Source: Geothrix sp. 21YS21S-2
GTDB lineage: Bacteria > Acidobacteriota > Holophagae > Holophagales > Holophagaceae
Direction of reading: 5' to 3'
DNA length: 64,000 bases
Assembly: GCF_030846775.1 (NCBI RefSeq)
Contig: NZ_CP132910.1
Coordinates: 2,576,001-2,640,000, forward strand
Each line of letters begins with the position of its first letter. The stretch's first letter is position 1. Below, piece by piece: positions 27,618 to 35,840 of the stretch. The notes under the pieces are model-generated. The model was not told the origin of the DNA, searched no databases, and saw nothing but the letters and a program-made list of their open reading frames with translations. A program made the translations under genes and the position numbers.

Positions 27618-28898
27618 ATGGCGACCCCCGAACTCCTCCCCCTCTACGACACCATCGCGCAGTGCAACCGGTGCGGCTTCTGCCAGGCCGGCTGCCCCGT
27701 GTTCCGCACCACCGGTTCCGAGCACTCCCTGGGCCGCGGCCGCCAGGCGATCGGCAGGGCCCTGATCCTGGGGAACATGGAACTGACCCCCGACGTGGCG
27801 GCGGCCCTTGAGGACTGCCTCCTGTGCCGCGGCTGCACGGCCCACTGCTTCCCGGCCATCAGGACCGACGAGACCGTGCTGGCCATCCGCCACGCCTACA
27901 TCAAGCGCCACGGCCAGCCCGCGTGGCAGCGCTTCCTGTTCCGCGAGATCCTGGCCGACAACAAGCGCCTGGAGAGCGCCGGGCGCCTGGCGCTGTGGGC
28001 CAAGCGGCACGGCCTGGTGAAGGTGGTCGAAAGGTCCGGGGCCCTGCGTCTCGTGGACCGCCGCTTCCAGGTGACCGAGGCCATGCTGCCCCCCATGGAC
28101 GCCAGGGCCTTCCTGCGGGGCGACCAGGAGCGGGTGCCCAGGCCCGCCGAGGTCCTGCACCGCATCGGCTACTTCGCCTCCTGCGGCCTCTCCTTCGAGT
28201 TCCCGGAGGTCGTCGGCGCCACCCTGCGGGTCCTGGCCCGCAACGGCTGCGCCACCACCATCATGGACAACACCTGCTGCGGCCGCCCCGCCCACGCCTA
28301 CGGGGACCTGGACGCCGCGCGCGACATCGCCCGCAAGAACGTCGACCACATGGCGGAGGAGGCCGAGGGCCTGGAGGCCATCGTCTCCGACTGCGGCAGC
28401 TGCAGCACCCACCTCAAGGAGTACGGCCACCTGCTCAAGGACGACCCCGTCTACAGCGCCAGGGCCGCGGCCCTCTCGGCCAAGGTGCGGAGCTTCAGCG
28501 AGTATCTGGCCTCCATCGGCCTGGAGGGGGAACTGGGCGCCGTGACCGGAACCGTCACGTACCACGATCCCTGCCACCTCTCCAACCGCTTCGCCAGGAT
28601 CACCGCCCAGCCCCGCAAGCTCCTCAAGTCCGTCCCGGGCGTGACCTTCAAGGAGCTGCCCGAGGCCGACTGGTGCTGCGGCGCCGCCGGAAGCTACACC
28701 TTCCTCCACCACGAGGAGGCCACCGGCGTCCTGGACCGGAAGATGGGCAACGTCGCGAAGACGGGCGCCCAGACGCTGGCCACCGAGTGCCCCGCCTGCA
28801 TGATGCACCTGGGCTACGGCGCCCGGCGCAAGGGCCTGGAGGTGCGGGTGCGCCACGTCAGCCAGATCCTCGACGAGGCCTACGCCGCGGCCGATTGA
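27618..28898 (+). CDS. glcF: Iron-sulfur GlcF-type subunit
   Basis: A 426-residue electron-transfer subunit. Two ferredoxin-type [4Fe-4S] motifs lie at the N-terminus: Cys16/19/22/26 (CNRCGFCQAGCP) and Cys67/70/73/77 (CLLCRGCTAHCFP). Downstream are two CCG domains with CCGRPAHA, DCGSCSTHLK, DPCHLSNR and CCGAAGSY, as in GlcF, LldE-type and heterodisulfide-reductase-like proteins. It accepts electrons from the flavin subunits and probably reduces quinone at the membrane. It is the last gene of the operon; 157 bp separate it from the E1 gene. Confidence 0.92.
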   Translation: MATPELLPLYDTIAQCNRCGFCQAGCPVFRTTGSEHSLGRGRQAIGRALILGNMELTPDVAAALEDCLLCRGCTAHCFPAIRTDETVLAIRHAYIKRHGQPAWQRFLFREILADNKRLESAGRLALWAKRHGLVKVVERSGALRLVDRRFQVTEAMLPPMDARAFLRGDQERVPRPAEVLHRIGYFASCGLSFEFPEVVGATLRVLARNGCATTIMDNTCCGRPAHAYGDLDAARDIARKNVDHMAEEAEGLEAIVSDCGSCSTHLKEYGHLLKDDPVYSARAAALSAKVRSFSEYLASIGLEGELGAVTGTVTYHDPCHLSNRFARITAQPRKLLKSVPGVTFKELPEADWCCGAAGSYTFLHHEEATGVLDRKMGNVAKTGAQTLATECPACMMHLGYGARRKGLEVRVRHVSQILDEAYAAAD

Positions 28899-29055
28899 CC
28901 TGGACAGACCGGCAGACCGGCCACACGCATGAATCCGCCCGGTTGCGGTCCGGGTGGTCTGTGCACATCTATGGTTTGGCCGGAACCTGTATGGTTGACC
29001 AATTTGGTTGTGATAGATTCACTTCGCCCGCCGGGCTTCGGCGAGAGGAGCGCCT

Positions 29056-31179
29056 GTGGCGAAAACCGAGACGGTCCCCGATCTTCACAGCCTTTCCCGG
29101 GAGCAGAGAATCGGTCTCTTCCGCACCATCTACGCCTCCAGGCGCATCGATGACCGGGAGATCACGGGAAAGCGCCAGAACAAGGTCTACTTCCAGATCA
29201 ACGGGGCGGGCCACGAGGCCCTGCAGGCCGCCGCCGCCCTCTGCCTGAAGCCCGGCAGGGACTGGTTCTTCCTCTACTACCGGGACCGGGCCCTGTCCTA
29301 CGGCCTGGGCGTGTCGGCCCGGGACATGTTCCTGGGCTCCGTGGGCTCCAGGCTGGATCCCGCCACCGGGGGCCGCATGATGCCCGGCCACTGGTCCGAC
29401 CACAAGCTTAACATTTTCACTACTTCAAGCCCGACGGGCACCCAGTTCCTCCAGGCCGTGGGCGCCGCCGAGGCCATCCTCCGGGCCGGGCTCGAGGACC
29501 TCCAGGACCGCCTGGGCATGACCGAAGGCGAGGTGGTGCTCGTCACCAGCGGCGACGGCACCGTGGCCGAGGGCGAGTTCTGGGAGTCCGTCAACAGCGC
29601 CGTGAACCTCAAGGTCCCCCTGGTCTACCTCATCGAGGACAACGGCTACGCCATCTCCGTCCCCACCGAGGTGCAGTATCCCGGCGCCAACGTGGCCGCG
29701 CTCCTCAAGGGCTGGGAGGCCCAGGGACTGATGGTCGTCGACAACGTCGACGGCTGCGACCCCGTGGCCAGCTACGAGGCGGTGCGCACGGCCGTGGCCC
29801 ACGCCCGGGCCCGCAAGGGCCCCGCCCTGGTGCGCGCGCGGGTGGTGCGGCCCTACTCCCACTCCCTCTCGGACGACGAACAGCTCTACAAGACCCCCGC
29901 CCAGCGCGCCGACGAGGCCCGGCGGGACCCGGTGACCACCTACCCGGAGCGCCTCCTGCGGGAGGGCCTCCTCACCCCCGGGGAGCTGGCGAGCCTCAAG
30001 GCCGAGGTGCAGGACGAGGTGGACCGGGCCTGGGCCGAGGCCGCGGACGCGCCGCCGCCCGAAAGCGGCTCCTACGCCCGCCACCTCTACAGCGAGGAGG
30101 CCGACCCCACGTCGGCGGCCTTCGACCGGGAGGCCCAGGCCGGGGACCAGGGCATCGGCGCCAAGACCATGATCGACCTCATCAACATCACCCTGAAGCA
30201 GGAGATGGCCGCCAACCCCCTGATTCTCGCCTTCGGGGAGGACGTGGCGGACGCCAGCCGCCCCGAGATCCTGGACGAGCTCAAGGGCAAGGGCGGCGTC
30301 TTCAAGGCCACCCATGGCCTGCAGCGCATCTTCGGGGAGAACCGGGTCTTCAACTCCCCCCTGGCCGAGGCCACCATCGTGGGCCGCGCCATCGGCCTGG
30401 CCGCCCGCGGCTTCAAGCCCGTGGTGGAGATCCAGTTCATGGACTACATCTGGCCCGCCATGCAGCAGATCCGGGACGAGCTGGCCACCATCCGCTGGCG
30501 CAGCGACAACCACTTCAAGGCCCCCGTGGTCATCCGGGTGCCCATCGGCGGCTACCTCATGGGCGGCTCCGTTTACCACAGCCAGTGCGCGGAGAGCTCC
30601 TTCACCCACATTCCGGGCCTGCGCGTGGTGTACCCCAGCCGGGCGCTGGACGCAGCGGGCCTGCTGCGAACCGCCATGCGCTGCGACGACCCGGTCCTCT
30701 TCCTGGAACCCAAGCACCTCTACCGGCAGACCCACAACAAGGGCAACGACCCCGGCCCCGACTTCATGATCCCGTTCGGCAAGGCCCGCACCGTGCGCGA
30801 GGGCACCGACCTCTCGGTCATCACCTACGGCAGCACCGTGTACCGGGCCGTACAGGCCGCCCGCCAGGCAGAGGCCGAAGGCCTTTCCGTCGAGATCATC
30901 GACCTGCGCACCCTGAACCCCTACGACTGGGAGGCCATCGCCGCCACCGTGAAGAAGACCCGCCGGGTCCTGGTGGCCCACGAGGACACGCTCCAGTGGG
31001 GCTATGGCGCCGAACTGGCCGCCCGCATCGCGGACGAGCTCTTCTTCGAACTGGACGCGCCGGTGCGCAGACTGGCCGCCAAGGACACCTGGGTGGCCTA
31101 CCACCCCAGCCTGGAGGACGAGATCCTGCCCCAGGCCAGCCATTTCCTCGAAGCGTACCGGAGTCTGGCTAAGATCTAG
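29056..31179 (+). CDS. 2-oxoacid dehydrogenase E1, fused alpha and beta subunits
   Basis: A 707-residue thiamine-diphosphate enzyme. Residues 1-350 match the E1 alpha chain, with the ThDP motif GDG...N ([11 protein letters not shown] to EDNGYAIS). From about 360 the sequence is an E1 beta chain ([50 protein letters not shown]). It decarboxylates pyruvate or branched-chain 2-oxoacids and acylates the lipoyl E2. Fused E1 proteins are known for branched-chain 2-oxoacid dehydrogenases. No E2 or E3 gene follows, so they must be encoded elsewhere. Start is GTG with AGAGGAG upstream. Placement after glcDEF suggests processing of the 2-oxoacid produced there, which is inference. Confidence 0.9.
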   Translation: MAKTETVPDLHSLSREQRIGLFRTIYASRRIDDREITGKRQNKVYFQINGAGHEALQAAAALCLKPGRDWFFLYYRDRALSYGLGVSARDMFLGSVGSRLDPATGGRMMPGHWSDHKLNIFTTSSPTGTQFLQAVGAAEAILRAGLEDLQDRLGMTEGEVVLVTSGDGTVAEGEFWESVNSAVNLKVPLVYLIEDNGYAISVPTEVQYPGANVAALLKGWEAQGLMVVDNVDGCDPVASYEAVRTAVAHARARKGPALVRARVVRPYSHSLSDDEQLYKTPAQRADEARRDPVTTYPERLLREGLLTPGELASLKAEVQDEVDRAWAEAADAPPPESGSYARHLYSEEADPTSAAFDREAQAGDQGIGAKTMIDLINITLKQEMAANPLILAFGEDVADASRPEILDELKGKGGVFKATHGLQRIFGENRVFNSPLAEATIVGRAIGLAARGFKPVVEIQFMDYIWPAMQQIRDELATIRWRSDNHFKAPVVIRVPIGGYLMGGSVYHSQCAESSFTHIPGLRVVYPSRALDAAGLLRTAMRCDDPVLFLEPKHLYRQTHNKGNDPGPDFMIPFGKARTVREGTDLSVITYGSTVYRAVQAARQAEAEGLSVEIIDLRTLNPYDWEAIAATVKKTRRVLVAHEDTLQWGYGAELAARIADELFFELDAPVRRLAAKDTWVAYHPSLEDEILPQASHFLEAYRSLAKI

Positions 31180-31213
31180 GGATGCATTCATCCCAAGCCG
31201 CTTCGAGGCGCCC

Positions 31214-32800
31214 ATGAACATCCTGGCGCTGGTTCTCCTCAGCCTGGCGGGCGTGGCCTGCCGGGCGGACGGGCCGGTCCTCTTCCGGGCCGGCGTGCGC
31301 TCCATCGCCTTGGCGCCCGACGGAGCGACGGTCTACTTCCCCGAGGCGCATTCCTTCCTGCGCATCTCCCGGCTGGAGGACGGCGCCTGGAGCGCCCCGG
31401 AGACCCTCCCCTTCTCGCGGGACTTCGAGCAGGGCGATCCCTTCTTCTCGCCCGACGGGACCCAGCTGTTCTTCTGGTCAAACCGGCCCCGGACCGGAGA
31501 GGCCGCGGGCCCCAATGACCTATGGGTGTCCCGGCGCGGCCCCGGGGGCTGGGGGGAGCCCCGGTGCCTGGACATCACGATCCAGGGGAAGCACGGAGGG
31601 TTCGCCTTCCCGTCGGTGACGGCCGCCGGCGACCTCTACTTCACCGCCCGCAGGGGCTCCCTGGGGAAGCGGGACATCTTCCGCGCCCGGCGGGAGGGGG
31701 ACGGCTTCGCGATCCCCGAGAACCTCGGCCCTCCGGTCAACACGGCGGCGGACGAGTTCGACGCGGCCGTCTCAGCGGACGGCAACCGGCTCGTCTTCGC
31801 CCGGGGCCTGGACGGGCCCGGCTGCGCGCTCTACCTCACCCAGTTCGCCGGCGGGGCCTGGGGTTCGCCCCGGAAACTGGGACCGGGCGTGAATGCCGGC
31901 CTGGGGGCGTACGGCCCCGCCTGGTCTCCGGATGGCCGGTGGTTCTACTTCACCAGCAGCGGCGGGAAAGATCGGGAGCCCGGCATCTACCGCATCGCCA
32001 CGGAGGCCCTGGACGCGCCCGGGGGCAAGGCGATCCCCTTCGCCCCGGGCGGAATCGCCCGTCCCAACGCGTTCGGGGTCACGTTCAGCCCGGACGGGAA
32101 GACCGCGTGCTTCGCCGAGGCCCACCGCCTCATCATGGAATCCCGGCTGGTGGCCGGGGCCTGGACCCGCCCGGAACCCGCGTCCTTCGCCAGGGAAGGC
32201 TACCACATGGCCGTGACCCTTGCCCCGGACGGCTCGACCCTCTACTACGTGTCCATCCAGGCGGCCCCGGGCAGGGCCCTGCGCAGCGTGTCCGACGCAG
32301 CCCTGCTGGCGGTGCGCAAAGGCCCGGAGGGGTGGGGCAGGCCGGAATGGCTCGGCAACCTCCTGGACGACAGCCTCGAATCCTTCATCGATTCCCCGTC
32401 CGTCACGGCCGACGGGACCCTTTATTTCACGGGCAGCAAGGGCAACCTCGCGCCGAATTCCCTGCTGTACGCCGCGAAGCCCTCCGGGAAGGGGTTCGCC
32501 CCGGGCATCCCGCTGGCCACCTTGAACCTGCCGGACCAGGACCAGGCGGAACTGGCCGTCAGCCCCGACGGCAACACCCTGGTCTTCTCCAGCAACCGCC
32601 CGGGAGGAGAGGGAGGGAGCGATCTCTACCTCAGCCGCCGTTCCGCGGACGGATCCTGGTCAAACCCAAGGAATCTCGGCCCCGGCATCAACACCAAGGG
32701 CACCGAAGCCAGCCCGGTGCTAGGGCCGAACGGGCGCACCCTCTACTTCTTCAGCACCCGCGACGGGAAGCCGGGGATCTACCGGACCCTGCTGCCCTAG
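31214..32800 (+). CDS. Exported PD40/WD40-like beta-propeller protein
   Basis: A 528-residue exported protein. Its N-terminal signal ends in LLSLAGVAC; the Cys would suit lipidation, although Gly at -3 is a poor lipobox. The body has at least six PD40 (TolB/OmpA-associated) repeats recognisable by SPDGxxLxFxS turns: FFSPDGTQLFFWS, SADGNRLVF, WSPDGRWFYFTS, FSPDGKTACFAE, APDGSTLYYVS, SPDGNTLVFSS. It is a six- to seven-bladed propeller by appearance. Such proteins bind partners or glycans at the envelope; no function can be assigned. It begins 35 bp after the E1 gene and its stop shares CTAG with the convergent gene. Confidence 0.8.
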   Translation: MNILALVLLSLAGVACRADGPVLFRAGVRSIALAPDGATVYFPEAHSFLRISRLEDGAWSAPETLPFSRDFEQGDPFFSPDGTQLFFWSNRPRTGEAAGPNDLWVSRRGPGGWGEPRCLDITIQGKHGGFAFPSVTAAGDLYFTARRGSLGKRDIFRARREGDGFAIPENLGPPVNTAADEFDAAVSADGNRLVFARGLDGPGCALYLTQFAGGAWGSPRKLGPGVNAGLGAYGPAWSPDGRWFYFTSSGGKDREPGIYRIATEALDAPGGKAIPFAPGGIARPNAFGVTFSPDGKTACFAEAHRLIMESRLVAGAWTRPEPASFAREGYHMAVTLAPDGSTLYYVSIQAAPGRALRSVSDAALLAVRKGPEGWGRPEWLGNLLDDSLESFIDSPSVTADGTLYFTGSKGNLAPNSLLYAAKPSGKGFAPGIPLATLNLPDQDQAELAVSPDGNTLVFSSNRPGGEGGSDLYLSRRSADGSWSNPRNLGPGINTKGTEASPVLGPNGRTLYFFSTRDGKPGIYRTLLP

Positions 32801-33360
32801 CGGCGGGTCTTCTCCAGCGTGTTGTTGTGCTTGAAGGACCCGATCAGGAGGTTGGCGTCCTCCTCCACCTGCCCCGTGTCCAGCGCCTCGCTGCCGTTCC
32901 AGAACTTCTTGTTCAGGTAGTTGACCTGGTACCCGGCCAGCTCCGGGAAGCTCCGCAGCACCGCGAAGACCAGGTGCACCAGGGGGTCGCTGGTGGCGTT
33001 CTGGATGGCCGTGGCCTTGTTCAGCAGCAGGTTGTTCTCGTACCGGTTCAGCATCCGGGAGTAGAAGAGGACCTTGCCGTTGACGGTGATGTGCGAGCCG
33101 TCCGTGGCGATGGTGATGACCTTGCCGGCGGAGGTGACGTCGAACTTGAACTCGGCGCCCCGCTTGAAGGCGGTCATGAGGCTCTGGAACTTGGGGTGCT
33201 TGATGTAGGAGATCCCGTAGTCGATCTTCTTGGGGGCCAGCTTCAGCTCGCCTTCGGTGGGGCCGTACATCATGTGGTTGTAGCGCATGGCCTCCAGGCG
33301 CTCCTCGGGCGTCTGGCGCTTTTCCTTTTCCTTCTTGGGAGCCTTGGGTGCTGCGGTCAT
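32797..33360 (-). CDS. Hypothetical cytoplasmic protein, 187 residues
   Basis: I do not recognise this protein. It has a Lys/Glu-rich disordered-looking N-terminus (APKAPKKEKEKRQTPEERLE), then a compact mixed domain with an aromatic-rich C-terminal half. No signal peptide, membrane helix or known catalytic motif is seen. Codon use matches the neighbours, so it is not an obvious import. It follows the 113-residue membrane protein by 13 bp on the same strand, so the two are probably one operon. Confidence 0.7.
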   Translation of the reverse strand: MTAAPKAPKKEKEKRQTPEERLEAMRYNHMMYGPTEGELKLAPKKIDYGISYIKHPKFQSLMTAFKRGAEFKFDVTSAGKVITIATDGSHITVNGKVLFYSRMLNRYENNLLLNKATAIQNATSDPLVHLVFAVLRSFPELAGYQVNYLNKKFWNGSEALDTGQVEEDANLLIGSFKHNNTLEKTRR

Positions 33361-33373
33361 CGTGTTCCTTTGC

Positions 33374-33715
33374 TCAGTGGTGGGCGGGGGCCGGGGCGCC
33401 GGGGGCGGGGGCGTAGTCGACCTTGCGCCCGAAGACCAGCCAGAGCCCGAACAGGACCTCGATGGCCACGCCGAAGCCCCTCAGGAGCCCCAGGGAGCCC
33501 TGGAACCATTCGTAGGGGTGGCTGAGGATCCCGGCGAGGATCATGGCGGCGCCGTAGGTGACCAGGAAGCCGCCCCAGCGGGCTGCCCAGGAGGGACCCG
33601 GACGCACTTCGGAGGGGAGGGCCTCCCGGGGCTCCGACAGCTCGCCCAGGAGCTGGGTGCCCTGGAAGAGCAGGATGGCCGCCAAAACGTACAGGGAGAT
33701 GTAGAACAGCATCAC
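33374..33715 (-). CDS. Small inner-membrane protein, three predicted helices
   Basis: A 113-residue protein with hydrophobic helices near residues 2-21, 47-66 and 77-96 and a Pro/Ala-rich tail ending in two histidines. No family is recognised. A GAGGAG ribosome site precedes the ATG. It is first of a two-gene minus-strand operon with the 187-residue protein and is divergent from the tetR-like repressor, so the palindromes between them could affect both directions. Confidence 0.7.
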   Translation of the reverse strand: MMLFYISLYVLAAILLFQGTQLLGELSEPREALPSEVRPGPSWAARWGGFLVTYGAAMILAGILSHPYEWFQGSLGLLRGFGVAIEVLFGLWLVFGRKVDYAPAPGAPAPAHH

Positions 33716-33770
33716 GTGCTCCTCATTCCTTACAGAAATAGCATGGAACGGGCCCTCCCGGAGAAAGTCC

Positions 33771-33798
33771 TTGACCCAATCAATCGATTGATTAAGAT
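33771..33798 (+). promoter_or_regulatory. Promoter of the tetR-efflux operon
   Basis: TTGACC (33771-33776), a 16-bp spacer and TAAGAT (33793-33798), 46 bases before the repressor start. The spacer is almost wholly occupied by a perfect palindrome, which fits a repressor-controlled promoter. Confidence 0.55.
33778..33793. promoter_or_regulatory. Perfect 16-bp palindrome, candidate TetR operator
   Basis: The sequence AATCAATCGATTGATT is fully self-complementary and lies between the -35 and -10 elements of the promoter driving the TetR-like gene. It shares the half-site TTGATTAAG (from 33787, reading A for the first T-flank) with the second dyad downstream. Autorepression by the adjacent TetR protein is the simplest reading. 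Confidence 0.55.
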
Positions 33799-33805
33799 GA
33801 AGAGA

Positions 33806-33829
33806 GCTTGATCATCCGTTTGATTAAGC
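33806..33829. promoter_or_regulatory. Imperfect 24-bp dyad, second candidate operator
   Basis: GCTTGATCA (33806-33814) is mirrored by TGATTAAGC (33821-33829) with one mismatch in nine across a six-base centre. It lies just downstream of the -10 element, where a bound repressor would block elongation or initiation. Confidence 0.4.
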
Positions 33830-33844
33830 CTTTCCGAGGTCCCG

Positions 33845-34507
33845 ATGACCCACCCCGAAACCGAACAGTCCTCCCGGATCCGCCTTCTGGAAGCCGCCAT
33901 CCTGTGCTTCGCGGAGAAGGGCTTCGACGCAACGGGCATCCGGGAGATCGCCCGCCGCGCCCAGGCCAACTCGGCCCTGGTCCAGTACCATTTCGGCGGC
34001 AAGACCGGCCTCTACGCCGAGGCCCTGCGCCACATCTTCAATTCTCGTCCCGTGATGCCGCCCCTGCCCCCGGCCGACACCGAAGGGCCCGAGGCCAGGC
34101 GCCTGGCCATCCTGGCGGTGGGGGAGATGATCGAGTCGCTCATGAACGAGCTCATGGCCTGCTCCGGCGGCACGGAACTGGACCAGGCCAGCCTCCTGCT
34201 GGTGACCCGGGAGCTGCAGTCGCCCCGCCAGGACGTGGCCGACCTGATCCTGGAGCACCTGCGGCCCACCCAGGAGCACCTCATGGCCTGCATCCGGATC
34301 CTCCGCCCGGACCTGGAGCGGCTCCGGGCCCTGGAATTCCTGAACAGCATCTTCGGCCAGGTGGTCCACCTCCACAACAACCTCAAGCTGATCCGCCTGG
34401 TCCGGGGGGAGCCCGACTATCCCCGGGACCTCAAGGCCGTCGCCCGCCACATCACCGAATTCAGCCTCCGGGGCCTCGCCATCCCCGAAGCGTTCCCAGG
34501 AGCATGA
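33845..34507 (+). CDS. TetR-family repressor, CecR/YbiH-like
   Basis: A 220-residue regulator. The N-terminal helix-turn-helix is clear (LLEAAILCFAEKGFDATGIR, then EIARRAQANSALVQYHFGGK). The C-terminal ligand domain resembles the CecR/YbiH type (EFLNSIFGQVVHLHNN). Start ATG with GAGGT five bases upstream. Two palindromes in the promoter suggest autoregulation. Its stop overlaps the start of the TolC-like gene in an ATGA, so the repressor is translated with the efflux system that it presumably controls. The inducer is unknown; efflux substrates are the usual ligands. Confidence 0.88.
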   Translation: MTHPETEQSSRIRLLEAAILCFAEKGFDATGIREIARRAQANSALVQYHFGGKTGLYAEALRHIFNSRPVMPPLPPADTEGPEARRLAILAVGEMIESLMNELMACSGGTELDQASLLLVTRELQSPRQDVADLILEHLRPTQEHLMACIRILRPDLERLRALEFLNSIFGQVVHLHNNLKLIRLVRGEPDYPRDLKAVARHITEFSLRGLAIPEAFPGA

Positions 34508-35814
34508 CCATGGTGTTCTTCCCCCCCGCGGCCGAAGTGGCCCAGCTTCCCCCCACCCCGCCCCAGGCGCCCCCCCTGGCCTTCGACCTGGGCGGGGCCC
34601 TGGCCCGCGCCCGCACCGAGAACCCCATGCTGCAGGCCTCCAAGGCCCGCGTGGAGGAGCGGCGCGGCCTCATCACCAGCACCCGCGCCGACGCCCTGCC
34701 CCAGGTTTCGCTCAACGGCGACTTCACCCGGGTGCGCGACGTGTCCCTCCTCAACAGCAACCTGGGCAGCGTGGTCGGGGCCTTCGGAATGGAGCCCTCC
34801 AGCCTCGTGTCGCCCACCACGCTCTACACCACCTCGGCCACCGTCTCCCAGCCCCTCTTCTACTGGGGCAAGCTGGGCACGGCGGTGAAGATCGCGAAGA
34901 TGGGCGAGAAGGAGGCCGCCTTCGCCTACACCACCGCCGAGCTGGACACCCTCCACGGCGTGGCCAAGGCCTACATCGGGGTGCTGGCGGCCCAGGCCGA
35001 GCTGGAGGTGGTGCAGACCCGCCTTCGGACCGCCGAGCAGTTCCTCAGCGACGTGAAGGCCAAGCTGGACGCCCAGAGCGCCACGGAGCTGGACCGGCTG
35101 CGGGCCGAGAGCGAGTACCTGGGCGTGGTGCCGGAGAACCTCCAGGCCGAGGCCGCCTACAAGCGCGCCATGGAGCTCCTCAACGGCCAGCTGGGGCTGG
35201 ATCCCCGGACCCCCCTGAAGCTGACCGACCCGGGGGTGCCCGACACGAGCCTGTCGATCACCGCCGCCGAGCGCAGCGAGATCTCCCAGTTCAAGACCCA
35301 GGAGGCGATGTACCGCGCCAACGACCAGATCATCAAGTCCGACCTTCGGCCCAAGTTCGACTTCAACGCCTCGTACGGCTACCAGGCCAACCGGACGCCC
35401 AACCTCTTCAAGGAGCCCTACGACACCTGGCGCGTGAACGTCACCATGAAGTTCCCGGTCTTCGACGGCCTGCGCTCCTCCGGCAAGCGCGCCCAGAACC
35501 GCGCCCAGCTCGAGCAGGTCTCCCAGGCCCGCATCGACAAGGAGCGCGCCATCGCGGTGGAGCGCAGCAGCGCCGAGCGCGAGATGCAGAAGGCCCTGGC
35601 CTTCCACGACGCGGCCCGGTCGGCCTACAAGGCCGCCCTGGAGGCCCTGCGCAACAGCCGGGAGTCCTACGACCAGGGCCTGATCACGTCCCTGGACCTC
35701 CTCCAGGCCGAGCGCGCCGAACGCCAGCAGGAGAGCCAGCGCCGCCGCGCCCAGCTGGGCGTGTGGACCGCGCTCTTCGACTACCGCCGCTCCTGCGGCC
35801 TCCCTCCCCTTTGA
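34504..35814 (+). CDS. TolC-type outer-membrane efflux factor
   Basis: A 436-residue outer-membrane efflux protein of the TolC/OEP family, the exit duct of a tripartite pump. The OEP repeats are seen: long helical stretches rich in Ala/Gln/Glu, FDLGGALARARTENPML near the N-terminus, and the second-repeat SYDQGLITSLDLLQAERAERQQ near the C-terminus. The start at 34504 overlaps the tetR stop (ATGA). Oddly, no Sec signal is visible: the protein begins MTMVFFPPAAEV with no basic n-region and only a short hydrophobic run. The upstream part of the frame lies in tetR and offers none. Either an atypical signal or a misjudged start is involved. Confidence 0.85.
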   Translation: MTMVFFPPAAEVAQLPPTPPQAPPLAFDLGGALARARTENPMLQASKARVEERRGLITSTRADALPQVSLNGDFTRVRDVSLLNSNLGSVVGAFGMEPSSLVSPTTLYTTSATVSQPLFYWGKLGTAVKIAKMGEKEAAFAYTTAELDTLHGVAKAYIGVLAAQAELEVVQTRLRTAEQFLSDVKAKLDAQSATELDRLRAESEYLGVVPENLQAEAAYKRAMELLNGQLGLDPRTPLKLTDPGVPDTSLSITAAERSEISQFKTQEAMYRANDQIIKSDLRPKFDFNASYGYQANRTPNLFKEPYDTWRVNVTMKFPVFDGLRSSGKRAQNRAQLEQVSQARIDKERAIAVERSSAEREMQKALAFHDAARSAYKAALEALRNSRESYDQGLITSLDLLQAERAERQQESQRRRAQLGVWTALFDYRRSCGLPPL

Positions 35815-35840
35815 TCGTCCCGGACCCCACGAGGTAACCC

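Noticed and set aside
28992-29001. TGGTTGACCA before the E1 gene, resembling a GntR/PdhR operator
   Set aside because: The central spacing is one base short of the TGGT-N3-ACCA pattern and there is no second site, so I do not call it.
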